Origin: DATIJJ01 sp035478795
GTDB lineage: Bacteria > Pseudomonadota > Gammaproteobacteria > DSM-16500
NCBI GenBank assembly: GCA_035478795.1
Contig: DATIJJ010000063.1
Location: forward strand, 4,944-68,943
Reading direction: 5' to 3'
DNA: 64,000 nt
In this document: positions 18,901 to 26,568 of the stretch, piece after piece
Numbering within the stretch: the stretch's first letter is position 1
How the letters are laid out: each line of letters opens with the position of its first letter
Notes under the pieces: model-generated
The model's input: the letters and a program-made list of their open reading frames with translations, nothing else
What the model was told of the DNA's origin: nothing
Database searches by the model: none
Program-made: the position numbers and the translations under genes

Positions 18901-20936
18901 ACGACATTTTCATTTTTTTCCGGATCAAATCGATATTTATCTTGCAAATAATTGACGAATTGTATTTTGAGATCGCGCTGAAACGCTGCGTCATCAACCT
19001 TCTCTTCTCCAACCCGTGCCTGCCTCTTGATATTTTTATCATAATCATATCCGGGTGTTGTATTGGAATAGAGAATATCAGACCAATATTGGCGATTTTT
19101 GTCACTTTGATCGTTATTCTGAACCGTCAGTTGGCTTCTATCAAAAACAAGCGTGCCTTCACGCACACTTAATAACGGTTTAGTGTATGCATCATTAAGC
19201 ACAGCTAATGCATTGTACCCACTGTTACGCGGGTCAAGCGACTGATCCACAGACATATTCTCTACAGAAACCGTATTTCCTGAAAAAACAACTGTCTCAA
19301 AAAATATTCTCAATTCTTCATTATCTTTTTTCAATGGATTCGCCAAAATAATCTTGATCTTTTGATTATTCGGGTTTACATGCACAAAATAGGGAAAGGG
19401 AAGATATTTTTCATGAAATAAAATTCCAGCAAAAACAATTGGCTTCTTATCTTCACCAATTACCTTATCTTCATCTCGATTCTTGAAAAGCTCTTTTATT
19501 AATTCTTTAGGAAAATTTTCATCGAAATGCATTAAATTTTCGGGTAGTTGACAAAGCTCAACGTCACCTTTCGCTTCATTTTTTAATCCGGCTACCGCAA
19601 CAGCAACATCTTCTTTCTGCAGTTGATAAGCCAGATGAGATGGTGCATCTTTGTCAACTCCCTGAACATTTTCAAGTGAACGCGGGAGATGCAATGATAG
19701 AGGAGCGTCGTATTTAGAAACAAGTTCTCTTATTTTATCGACGGTGAGTTTGATCTTATTGACTTTTATCGTTACCCATGCCGCCGGATTTTCTTCTACC
19801 CGAGCAAGCAATGCTCTCAGGATTTTTTCTTCAGCCACTGCATTATTATTTCCAATCCACGGTTTTAAAATATCCTTAAGATCACCTGGCGCAAGCTTCT
19901 CAAATAGTGTTTCATCATTTAAAACAAGAACCACTTGCTCCGGATTGTTTATAAATTTTTTAATAAAAAACTCTCTTCTTGCTGTAATGATGTCAATAAT
20001 ATTGGATAACCAATCATACAATGTGTTGGGAGGTGGGCTCTGAATCTCCTTGTCATAATACCCAATCTCTCTTTTTCTTTCTGTAGCAAAACTGTAATAT
20101 TCAAGCTTCCCGGTGGTACGATCAGAATATGTTTCATGCCACTTCGCATCAGTCATTCTCAACGCATTGCAATATCGAACAAGCCCGGAAAAATCCTGCT
20201 CTTCCCCTGCCTCTCCCAGTTTCTTAACCATCTCCCGATAGCCTTTTTTCCGATCTTCAGAGAGACGTGAGTGGTCGGCCTGGTGATACCAGGTAGCCAG
20301 CTCGTCATTCGCCTTTTGCAGGACTACAGAAAACTTGTGCGTTTCGTTAAGAATGCCCTCTTCGACGCCACGCTTCAATTGGACTTCCGGCCTTTTTTCC
20401 TCTCTTTTTTCAGCTTCTGATTGTTCATTTAAAAGTGCTTCAAGAACTTTTGATGACTGATGTTTGTGAGAAGTCCAGAACAGGTAACGCAAGCTGTCGT
20501 AATCTATTTCAAACCGGAGTGCTTTCATTTTAGTTAAAGTAAGATCAAACTCGGCGAGTGATAATGTTTCAAGCCATTCCAATTGTGAATTATTGTGTTT
20601 CGCAATCTTATCTTTGAAATCCAGATTATATCTATAATTTTCATCTATCCCTTTGATGATCTCAGACAGCGTGTTCTGAAAGTTATTTTGCAGTTTACTG
20701 AGGAGCGTTACACAATACATTCCATTACTAATATTATTAAATAACGTTTTTACGATAAAACAAACATTTTGCGTGGAGAGCGCATTCTTGTTATGAAAAA
20801 TTTCCACAACCTGACCATAGAACACATCTAAAGAATCGGATGATACAGCATCATTGCTGGCAAGAAGTCTCAATGTTTCCTGTTTATAAACATCATTGTC
20901 GCCTTGCGTATTTAACCACTCACGTAACGTCGTCAT
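15969..20936 (-). CDS. Very large orphan protein, candidate effector (1655 aa)
   Basis: I recognise no family over its length. It is highly charged and helical, without signal peptide or clear membrane segment, and ends in an acidic then basic tail (ADEEDDAANALPLAPRR), all compatible with a large translocated effector but not proof. A stretch near residues 520-590 weakly resembles CE-clan (Ulp/YopJ-type) cysteine proteases: a strand pair YFVHVNPNNQKIKIILANPL followed by DQSLDPRNSGYNALAVL, where a family member would have CG and this has SG. GAGGAG lies 7 bases before ATG 20936. Upstream is a PmrA-type direct repeat at 21025-21041 with a -10 at 21009-21014. It is convergent with mltD, 13 bases apart. 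Confidence 0.8.
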   Translation of the reverse strand: MTTLREWLNTQGDNDVYKQETLRLLASNDAVSSDSLDVFYGQVVEIFHNKNALSTQNVCFIVKTLFNNISNGMYCVTLLSKLQNNFQNTLSEIIKGIDENYRYNLDFKDKIAKHNNSQLEWLETLSLAEFDLTLTKMKALRFEIDYDSLRYLFWTSHKHQSSKVLEALLNEQSEAEKREEKRPEVQLKRGVEEGILNETHKFSVVLQKANDELATWYHQADHSRLSEDRKKGYREMVKKLGEAGEEQDFSGLVRYCNALRMTDAKWHETYSDRTTGKLEYYSFATERKREIGYYDKEIQSPPPNTLYDWLSNIIDIITARREFFIKKFINNPEQVVLVLNDETLFEKLAPGDLKDILKPWIGNNNAVAEEKILRALLARVEENPAAWVTIKVNKIKLTVDKIRELVSKYDAPLSLHLPRSLENVQGVDKDAPSHLAYQLQKEDVAVAVAGLKNEAKGDVELCQLPENLMHFDENFPKELIKELFKNRDEDKVIGEDKKPIVFAGILFHEKYLPFPYFVHVNPNNQKIKIILANPLKKDNEELRIFFETVVFSGNTVSVENMSVDQSLDPRNSGYNALAVLNDAYTKPLLSVREGTLVFDRSQLTVQNNDQSDKNRQYWSDILYSNTTPGYDYDKNIKRQARVGEEKVDDAAFQRDLKIQFVNYLQDKYRFDPEKNENVVRSELDAFMQGYFKEPGVMYRFERLDAESKKNIIKDVKDYFIRENLIHFHSRKIEAALSDDLIYEIFSTEKNSTVPLADILISRMGENEPLQKSLIFLKENDAKALSLIVALALRSTAEKRCDLIKTEWKEKIKNMSLSEWAGLLPTGSALDLSNPGIKKSFLGEEDSVLDNFIGSLLGDEWIEQTIGEQIAVTAQKEIEEALSQHVETLPFQVVNDLSSENGEYKPATECKRIQKEFISKQFAALAGSRYVTHILDEYNTDFLYEKIKAKRVEILESTDPLVKKLSERFKGCLLFVTRYDEIVKKFDAPESDKEIANILLRKMQESGQKIDSLSHQFPDENTKNQIKQLEGELNLYIKTCLRMAMEDLQLPGEKEKGPGSFVPALHLMLYQALDIPDLGVKGPLFRKDEIKKITKGIVAEYKTYQENPAGYTFFKDMEKAAIERDQYNVRLMVDPSCLYPHQVVIPKKIEDEAKKDKTPVLVCGKHDFFLYRCSGQRWSVIQLDTGTGKDAKEEQDEAIKKQKEVMNRKREAMRSLFAGIGKGEVPTLDRNDKRFNEDVVAVLNQGHHPKTKYDIRMPCKTRTVAQFPLESTEGNNPVMTAQWLTQFVADWQKACATNKTEQPKILQHLIYAVNNIPRETKDNDPLDQVMVDMLVSVNRPRDPQTYVHLMQPLAENEKPMLSTRDFLYVYKYKKVEGSEVRDVYWTQDRDGKIKDTELDPVPEDAKFDSTRDNPKPYTDYNAAKAILEQTLLKGHTSKLVEDMKETRIQWCDLYIKRMLNDIETYGAMVKDGAIDQNGTTAQFIKCLQKCRGPGLPEEQKQRKDEKDQPIPIQTIGDIENIIKEYTRKRALTPSMAIEKMKKRLYSLDQFFPTFDDMDRLKLALTIIKQRRGGDLATKLDSNDLELLASVESHWPRDISLEVGHAAVDAFSALKTLCHMGKNNLKPESSMVRHGAEAVAADEEDDAANALPLAPRR

Positions 20937-21008
20937 CTCTCACTCCTCACGGTTTATAGGCCGGTGCATCGATCAAATATACACCAAATTTGGTCAATAA
21001 ATGAGTTT

Positions 21009-21041
21009 ATGATACCTATTTCACCTTAAGAAAAACTTAAC
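21009..21041 (-). promoter_or_regulatory. PmrA-type box plus -10 upstream of the 1655-codon gene
   Basis: On the minus strand GTTAAG, 5 bases, CTTAAG (21025-21041), then 10 bases and a -10-like TATCAT (21009-21014). The 11-base period matches the tandem TTAA repeats bound by PmrA in Salmonella, Legionella and Coxiella. The spacing to the -10 fits an activator replacing the -35. The same geometry occurs at 60847-60879. Predicted leader is about 65 bases. Confidence 0.55.
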
Positions 21042-21063
21042 TGGCTGAATTAAAACAAAAACA

Positions 21064-21744
21064 TCAGGATGTGGCCGTCAGGCTGACCAGCAATACATTG
21101 TCCATTTGCCGTGGGGAAGTCATAACATATTGATTTAAATAGCCTATGTCAAAAATGATGGTTTTGGTGAGCTCGGTGCCAATACCCATAAAAGCACGAT
21201 TTTGTTCAAAAAAATGCGGAACAGCCCAATCAGGTTGATTGAGATTCAGGAAGATTTCGTCATAGAGAGCCAGCGAATGCGTTGGCCATCGTTTGAACGG
21301 AATACGGGCAAACAATCTTTCCCGGAATCGATAGGCAATCCCGGGGTGGCCCGCCAGCCTTCGCTCTTCCAAACGGCTACGACTGATCAATGCATACGTG
21401 GGTGTCGGGGGAATCATCCAGTTGAGCTGTTGCCAGAGCCGGTATTCATGCAAGATGTTGCCGGATAGCGTTTTGGTCAGATACCACCCGAGACCGCCCA
21501 GCAAAATCATATCCGGTGTCGTTTGATAACCGGCGCCTGCTGCCATGTTCACCTGGTTAAATTTATAGGGATCATCGATGAATCTTAATTGCGGTTCAAG
21601 ATAATATTTCCATGGGCTGTCTTTCTGGAATGACCCGAGAACCGTTGCGTTAAACCAAAGTTTGGTGTGTTCTTCAACAGAAAAGGCAGACTGATAAAAA
21701 AGCAGAAGGATAAAAAGAAAAAAAATCCCTTTTACTTTTTTCAT
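21064..21744 (-). CDS. DUF2490 family predicted outer-membrane protein
   Basis: About 226 residues with a clean signal peptide (KKVKGIFFLFILLLF then ...SAFS) and alternating amphipathic strands with aromatic girdles (WFNATVLGSF, KYYLEPQLRF), ending in a strand with a final ATS. DUF2490 proteins are predicted small beta-barrels of unknown role. The start is taken as ATG 21744 to place the signal peptide at the N-terminus; ATG 21759 is equally open and neither has a strong ribosome-binding site. It faces away from the orphan promoter at 21009-21041. Confidence 0.75.
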   Translation of the reverse strand: MKKVKGIFFLFILLLFYQSAFSVEEHTKLWFNATVLGSFQKDSPWKYYLEPQLRFIDDPYKFNQVNMAAGAGYQTTPDMILLGGLGWYLTKTLSGNILHEYRLWQQLNWMIPPTPTYALISRSRLEERRLAGHPGIAYRFRERLFARIPFKRWPTHSLALYDEIFLNLNQPDWAVPHFFEQNRAFMGIGTELTKTIIFDIGYLNQYVMTSPRQMDNVLLVSLTATS

Positions 21745-21781
21745 TACATATCTGTGCATTTGATATCATCATCCTGAAGAC

Positions 21782-21815
21782 AAAAAAAAGCCCCATGAGA
21801 ATCTCACAGGGCTTT
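21782..21815 (-). terminator. Rho-independent terminator after the 17-kDa-antigen-like gene
   Basis: Stem AAAGCCC...GGGCTTT with an inner TGAGA/TCTCA pairing, followed on the minus strand by TTTTT. It lies 22 bases past the stop codon at 21838. Confidence 0.85.
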
Positions 21816-21837
21816 ACAAACCTCAAGCATACTTTTT

Positions 21838-22299
21838 TTATTGTACAACTTTCCATGAACCATCTGTCTGGCGGCAAGCAACACCATGAACGCTGCTTGT
21901 CTTGCCATCGATAACAGCTGTCGTCGTGTAGTTACGGCAGTATCTGTTGCCCTTCACGGTGACGTAGTGTTTCGATGGAACAACAGTGTAAGTGGAATGT
22001 GTCTTTGAATTTTGCCAGGAGGTTGGTTTGCCGGTCATGATCGCATTATTCACATGCGCATGGTCTGTGCTATCCATGGAATGACCAATCGCACCACCCA
22101 CCAGCGCACCTGCGACAATACCCACACCAATTGCAACGGCTTTACCGGTTCCGCCGCCCACAAGGCTTCCGAGAAGACCACCGGCCACTGCACCTGTTGC
22201 AACGCCAATACCCGTATTTTCTTTTTGTGTGTTCGTGGAACAACTGATGAGACTGACACTCATGACCAATACCAGCAATTTCGTCCAGACGCTTTTCAT
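21838..22299 (-). CDS. Glycine-zipper lipoprotein, 17-kDa surface antigen-like
   Basis: 153 residues. The lipoprotein signal ends in LISC with Cys20, so it should be lipid-anchored in the outer membrane. Two glycine-zipper segments follow (VATGAVAGGLLGSLVGGG and VGIVAGALVGGAIG), then a small C-terminal domain with YCRNYTTTAVIDGK and CRQTDGSW, the pattern of the rickettsial 17-kDa antigen family. The start is ATG 22299, with GGAGG seven bases upstream; the longer open frame upstream is not used. It has its own terminator. Confidence 0.88.
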   Translation of the reverse strand: MKSVWTKLLVLVMSVSLISCSTNTQKENTGIGVATGAVAGGLLGSLVGGGTGKAVAIGVGIVAGALVGGAIGHSMDSTDHAHVNNAIMTGKPTSWQNSKTHSTYTVVPSKHYVTVKGNRYCRNYTTTAVIDGKTSSVHGVACRQTDGSWKVVQ

Positions 22300-22415
22300 A
22301 ACATCCTCCAGTGAGTAATGACGCCATAAAAAAACCAATATCTAGATTGAAATTGTACAGGCAATGCACGGAAAATAATATTCGCTGAACACCCGATGGA
22401 GCGTGAGGGTTAACC

Positions 22416-23006
22416 CTAGGTGTTTTTTAAAAACGCAATTTCGTCTTCGGTTGACTCCCGCTTCATCACAGAATTTCTCTGCGGGAAACGGCCAAATTCT
22501 TTAATGACCCGAAAATGGGCATAGGCGTATGCGAGAAATAATTGATACACCTGGGTGGTTTCCGTCATCGACAAGGACACCAGATTTTGAAAAAGACGAA
22601 TGGATTGTTCCTGACGCTCGGAATCTTCTGCATGCACCAGCGGCATATAGAAAAAGACTCGCTCAATCAGCGTCAGGGACTGATCCATTTTTTCAATCAA
22701 CCCCTGCAGACACAATTCCTGCGCCTTCAGATCAAACTCAAATGCTTTCATGGAATTGCGATAGAGACTGCGCGAGAACTGATCCAGTAAAATAATCAAC
22801 GCCAGACGTCCACGCGCAGTTTCTGCCCAATTATCCAATTGACCCTGAACCGCTGCATCGTATTCTTTCCTGAATGCCTGCAGCAAATTCATTTTTAATT
22901 GCTCATTTTCTCCAAACCACAAATTGGTTCGGTCACTGTTTGGCAAATCCGCATGCCCAAGGTCACCAAACCAGAAATCCAGTAATTTGTGAATGGCATC
23001 TTCCAT
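22416..23006 (-). CDS. DUF924 family protein
   Basis: 196 residues, all helical, with the family hallmarks LDFWFGD near the N-terminus, LIILLDQFSRSLYR in the middle and FFYMPLVHAEDSERQ further on. DUF924 proteins look TPR-like and are of unknown biochemical function. GAGG lies 8 bases before ATG 23006. It follows arginase by 10 bases and is probably in an operon with it. Confidence 0.85.
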   Translation of the reverse strand: MEDAIHKLLDFWFGDLGHADLPNSDRTNLWFGENEQLKMNLLQAFRKEYDAAVQGQLDNWAETARGRLALIILLDQFSRSLYRNSMKAFEFDLKAQELCLQGLIEKMDQSLTLIERVFFYMPLVHAEDSERQEQSIRLFQNLVSLSMTETTQVYQLFLAYAYAHFRVIKEFGRFPQRNSVMKRESTEDEIAFLKNT

Positions 23007-23016
23007 TTCTGTTTCC

Positions 23017-23907
23017 TCAACTCAATCTGTCATAAATGGCTGAAATTAATTTTATCACAAGCTTCTCCGTCTTATGTTTGATATCTCGTGATGGATCAAA
23101 CTCGGCAATTTCCAAACCTGAGAAACGGGGATCTTTTGCAAGCCCGACCAGTGCTGCACACAAATCATCCGCTGCAATACCATTCGGTTCTGCCACACCC
23201 GTTCCCGGCGCATCATGGGGATCCATACTGTCAATATCAATGCTCATCCCATAGCCCACGGTATTCCTCGTCACAATCCCGATGGCTTCCGCCAGAATGG
23301 CTGTCATGCCGCGTGATTTCACTTCATCCATAGAGAAGATTTTAACATTCAATGCGGTCAGGAGATCGTATTCACCCTTCTCATAAGAACGCGCACCGAT
23401 AATACACATATTTTCAGGACGCACTTTGGGCGAATGATCCAGCAAGCCTGTCAGGGATTTCTCGCCATGACCCAACAAACAGGCAACGGGCATACCATGC
23501 AAATTACCGGTGGGCGAGGTGTCAGGCGTATGACTGTCAAGATGCGCATCGATCCAGATCAATCCGATGCCCCCCTCCTTACGTTTTCCGAAAGCCACCC
23601 CGCTCCACGTCCCAATCGCCGAGGTGTGATCACCGGCCAGCACCACAAACGGTTTTTTTTCAATCGTCAATTGCGCGGTGGATTCGGCGAGCTCCCCGCA
23701 TAAACGCGTCACTTCGGATAAAACACTGTCATACGATGCCGTCGGTTGGACTATTTTTTCCCACGCAAGCTGGATGCCTTTATCCGTCAGGCTCGAACAA
23801 CAAGGCGATTCTTGTATAACAACAGGCCCTTTCGCACTACCGCTATTGGCACCACCGAGTGCAGAGGCATACCCGAGCATATAAATGGATTTTTTATGAT
23901 GTGACAT
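23017..23907 (-). CDS. rocF: Arginase
   Basis: A 296-residue ureohydrolase that splits arginine into ornithine and urea. The binuclear manganese ligands are visible: GDHTSAIGT, WIDAHLDSHT and SIDIDSMDP. The SPTGNLHGMP loop, which contacts the substrate, favours arginase over agmatinase. The start is ATG 23907, with GAGG six bases upstream; a TTG at 23919 is less likely. It is in tandem with the DUF924 gene downstream and an EamA transporter upstream. Confidence 0.9.
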   Translation of the reverse strand: MSHHKKSIYMLGYASALGGANSGSAKGPVVIQESPCCSSLTDKGIQLAWEKIVQPTASYDSVLSEVTRLCGELAESTAQLTIEKKPFVVLAGDHTSAIGTWSGVAFGKRKEGGIGLIWIDAHLDSHTPDTSPTGNLHGMPVACLLGHGEKSLTGLLDHSPKVRPENMCIIGARSYEKGEYDLLTALNVKIFSMDEVKSRGMTAILAEAIGIVTRNTVGYGMSIDIDSMDPHDAPGTGVAEPNGIAADDLCAALVGLAKDPRFSGLEIAEFDPSRDIKHKTEKLVIKLISAIYDRLS

Positions 23908-23947
23908 GAAATACCTCAACGAAAAATTTTTTTTAATAATAAACTGT

Positions 23948-24820
23948 CTATCTGCGTTGACTGACTATCCACACACCCAAAAGAGCAATGAGGCCGCCCA
24001 GCAAGGATAAAAATGCCGGCGTTTCACCGAGCCAGATCCAGCCGGTGAGTGTTGCAATGATGGGCATAAAATATAAATAGTTCACGGCCCGCGAGGCCGG
24101 CATTTCTTTTAAAGCATAGCTCCATGCCATAAATCCGGCCGTGGCCGGAAAGATTCCCAAATAAATCACAGCAAATGTTGCGTGCATGGATGCCGTCCGA
24201 ATATTATTTATCATCTCGGGTGTATAAACCAATAATAATAAGGTGGCTCCCCAAATGATATAGGAAGTGACATCCAGCGCATGGTATTTTTTTAAAAACG
24301 GTTTCTGGATAATCGAATAAAGTCCACTAATCACCATAGAAATAAAGAGATAGAAAAATCCGAGCCGGGAATGAATAGCATGCTCTTTACTCGCCATGAT
24401 AAGACCCACGCCAAAAATACTCACGAGCGTTCCAACGACCATGGTACCGGTAACTGTTTCATTTAAAAAAAGTGCTGCAATGATCAGAGTCACCAGCGGC
24501 GAGAGACTGATGATGAAACTCGCTACACCGGATGAAATCTGAATTTCACCGTAATTTAATGCAAGGCTATAAATGCCAAGACCCAGCATGCCGGTCAATA
24601 ACAGAAGTATTTTGTCCCGAAATGCGATGGGGATTTTTTTCGAGACCCTCGCATGCAAAATAGCAATGCAGACGGATGCGACTAAAAATCGCAGCAGTGC
24701 CAGTGCACCCGGTGTATAACCTTCCAGTCCTGCGCGAATACCCGCAAACGCTGATGCCCACAACGTAACGGCAATCAGGATAATGATTTTTGCTCTGAGT
24801 GGCACGGTATCCTGTTTCAT
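23948..24820 (-). CDS. EamA-family (drug/metabolite superfamily) transporter
   Basis: 290 residues with about ten hydrophobic segments arranged as two EamA repeats. The first begins ILIAVTLWASAFAGIR; the second ends in the pattern WIWLGETPAFLSLLGGLIALLGVW. Family members move small metabolites across the inner membrane; the substrate cannot be read from sequence. The start overlaps the zapE stop by 4 bases (ATGA), so the two are translationally coupled. Confidence 0.88.
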   Translation of the reverse strand: MKQDTVPLRAKIIILIAVTLWASAFAGIRAGLEGYTPGALALLRFLVASVCIAILHARVSKKIPIAFRDKILLLLTGMLGLGIYSLALNYGEIQISSGVASFIISLSPLVTLIIAALFLNETVTGTMVVGTLVSIFGVGLIMASKEHAIHSRLGFFYLFISMVISGLYSIIQKPFLKKYHALDVTSYIIWGATLLLLVYTPEMINNIRTASMHATFAVIYLGIFPATAGFMAWSYALKEMPASRAVNYLYFMPIIATLTGWIWLGETPAFLSLLGGLIALLGVWIVSQRR

Positions 24821-25899
24821 GACTCCGCCGAAAAATAATCAGTCGATTGCATCTCAAGTAACCGCGAGTGCGTACGGGTATATTCCAGCACCATATAACC
24901 GCGGCTGTAAATTTCAGCGACCGGTTCAGCTGCTGAAATGACGAGACGTACACGTGCATCATAAAATACATCCACCATGCTGATAAAAAGACAGATGGTA
25001 TCTTTTGCATTTTCCGGAATGACCGGAATATCGCTGATAAAAACCGTCTGAAATTGTTCTGCAATGGCAAGGTAATCATTCTGACTTCGCGGCACCTGAC
25101 AAAGATCGGCGAAATCAAACCAGATGGTTTTACCGGCCCGTTTTTTGATGCGAATGGGACGATCGAGAATCATAACCGGATCGGTTGATATCGGATGACC
25201 CTTCGCGAGAAGGGTAAAACTCTTTTCCATTTTCTCACGCGCGTCGTCATTTAGCGGTGAATAAAAAACACCGGCTTCCTGAAGATGACGCAATCGATAA
25301 TCGAGAGTCGTTGGAATATGCCACACCGTCGTATTTTCTTTTAATAATGCAATGGCAGGTAAAAATTGTTCGCGCTGCAAGCCATTTTTGTATAAATCAT
25401 CGGGTGCGGTGTTGGACGTTGTCACGAGACAAACGCCGCGTTGAAAGAGTGCACGGAAAAGATGACCCAGTAACATGGCATCGGTAATATCTGACACAAA
25501 CAATTCATCAAAACAAAGCACAATCGCTTTTTTTGAAACATCTTTTGCGACCAGTTCCAGCGGATTTTTTTCACCCTGATATTTTTTTAATTGTTGATGG
25601 ACGAGTTTCATGAATTGATGAAAATGCATGCGCATTTTTTTTTGGACAGGAAGACACTCGTAAAAACAATCCATCAGGAATGTTTTGCCGATACCGACAC
25701 CGCCCCATAAATACAGGCCTTTTATCAGATGAGGTTGATGAAAAAAAGAGAACAGCCCATTTCGTTTTTGATATTCAACCAGCAGATTTTCATAAACAGA
25801 TTGCAACTGCTGAAGAGCAGCGAGTTGTTCGGGATCGGGAGAGATGATGCCCTCACGAGATTTATTTTGATAATAGTCCAGTGGGGTAATTGAGTTCAT
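24817..25899 (-). CDS. zapE: Cell division ATPase ZapE (AFG1 family)
   Basis: A 360-residue AAA-type ATPase. Walker A LWGGVGIGKTFLMD lies around residues 65-78 and Walker B IVLCFDELFVSDITDAML around residues 128-145. In E. coli ZapE acts at the Z-ring at late division and under stress; mitochondrial Afg1 relatives act in respiratory-complex quality control. The start ATG at 25899 gives the family's length. It is upstream of, and overlaps, the EamA gene. Confidence 0.93.
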   Translation of the reverse strand: MNSITPLDYYQNKSREGIISPDPEQLAALQQLQSVYENLLVEYQKRNGLFSFFHQPHLIKGLYLWGGVGIGKTFLMDCFYECLPVQKKMRMHFHQFMKLVHQQLKKYQGEKNPLELVAKDVSKKAIVLCFDELFVSDITDAMLLGHLFRALFQRGVCLVTTSNTAPDDLYKNGLQREQFLPAIALLKENTTVWHIPTTLDYRLRHLQEAGVFYSPLNDDAREKMEKSFTLLAKGHPISTDPVMILDRPIRIKKRAGKTIWFDFADLCQVPRSQNDYLAIAEQFQTVFISDIPVIPENAKDTICLFISMVDVFYDARVRLVISAAEPVAEIYSRGYMVLEYTRTHSRLLEMQSTDYFSAES

Positions 25900-25959
25900 C
25901 TTTGAGTAAATTCCGTAACAATCTGGATCAGAAGATGATTTTCAAATTTTATCTTCAAC

Positions 25960-26003
25960 CGCGCGTCATCCCGCCGTGCTTCCAGGCGGGACCCAGCGCC
26001 TTT
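25960..26003. repeat. Palindromic dispersed repeat, GTCATCCCGC family, short copy
   Basis: GCGTCATCCCGCC, a short loop, and GGCGGGACCCAGCGCC. It matches the left arm of the longer palindrome at 35267-35385. It lies between zapE and the Asn/Met-rich gene. Confidence 0.7.
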
Positions 26004-26020
26004 CATCTTATTGCCAATGT

Positions 26021-26443
26021 TTAATAATCATCCCCGGTCGCCGTATCCGCCCCACCTTCATCAGACGGAGATCCCATCCCGCTCATATTATTACCCGGCG
26101 TACCGTTCATATTATTGCCTGACGTGCCGCTCATATTGCCGCTCGGCATATCACTCAAGGGGCCCTGTGTTGAAGACGATCCGCTCATGGCAGGCGCCGG
26201 CGCTGCCGGTGCGGGTGCCGCCGCTGCACCGCTCATGGTTCCGCCCGCATTCGCACCATTATCTGCAAACTGCAGCGGTGCCTGTTGTTCTGCATTATTC
26301 GCACCATCATTCATATTCATGGTGTTCATATTGTTATTCATATCATTATTATTCATATTGCCATTTGTCGCAGGATCCGCGCTCGCAACCGAGGCAACGA
26401 GCAGGCTTAAAAGCGCTGCTTTGGCCAGCATGTTCACTTTCAT
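26021..26443 (-). CDS. Small secreted Asn/Met/Gly-rich low-complexity protein (140 aa)
   Basis: The signal peptide is clear (VNMLAKAALLSLLVASVASA, cleavage near residue 22). The mature part is low complexity: an MNNN-rich repeat region, an Ala/Pro run, then GNMSGTSGNNMNGTPGNNMSG-like repeats, and an acidic end. I recognise no family. GGGAG lies 7 bases before ATG 26443. Expression is plausible given the good start region and codon-consistent frame, but repeats like these can also arise by slippage. A periplasmic or surface location is inferred from the signal peptide only. Confidence 0.7.
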   Translation of the reverse strand: MKVNMLAKAALLSLLVASVASADPATNGNMNNNDMNNNMNTMNMNDGANNAEQQAPLQFADNGANAGGTMSGAAAAPAPAAPAPAMSGSSSTQGPLSDMPSGNMSGTSGNNMNGTPGNNMSGMGSPSDEGGADTATGDDY

Positions 26444-26568
26444 GATTCATCTCCCTGGAATTAATTTTCAGCATTCTAATTTAATACTAAATAACGGTTT
26501 GTGCTATTGTTTTTTCAGAAAATGGAACGGTAAAACCGGTGGTTTTTTCGCACGGATAAAAATACACA

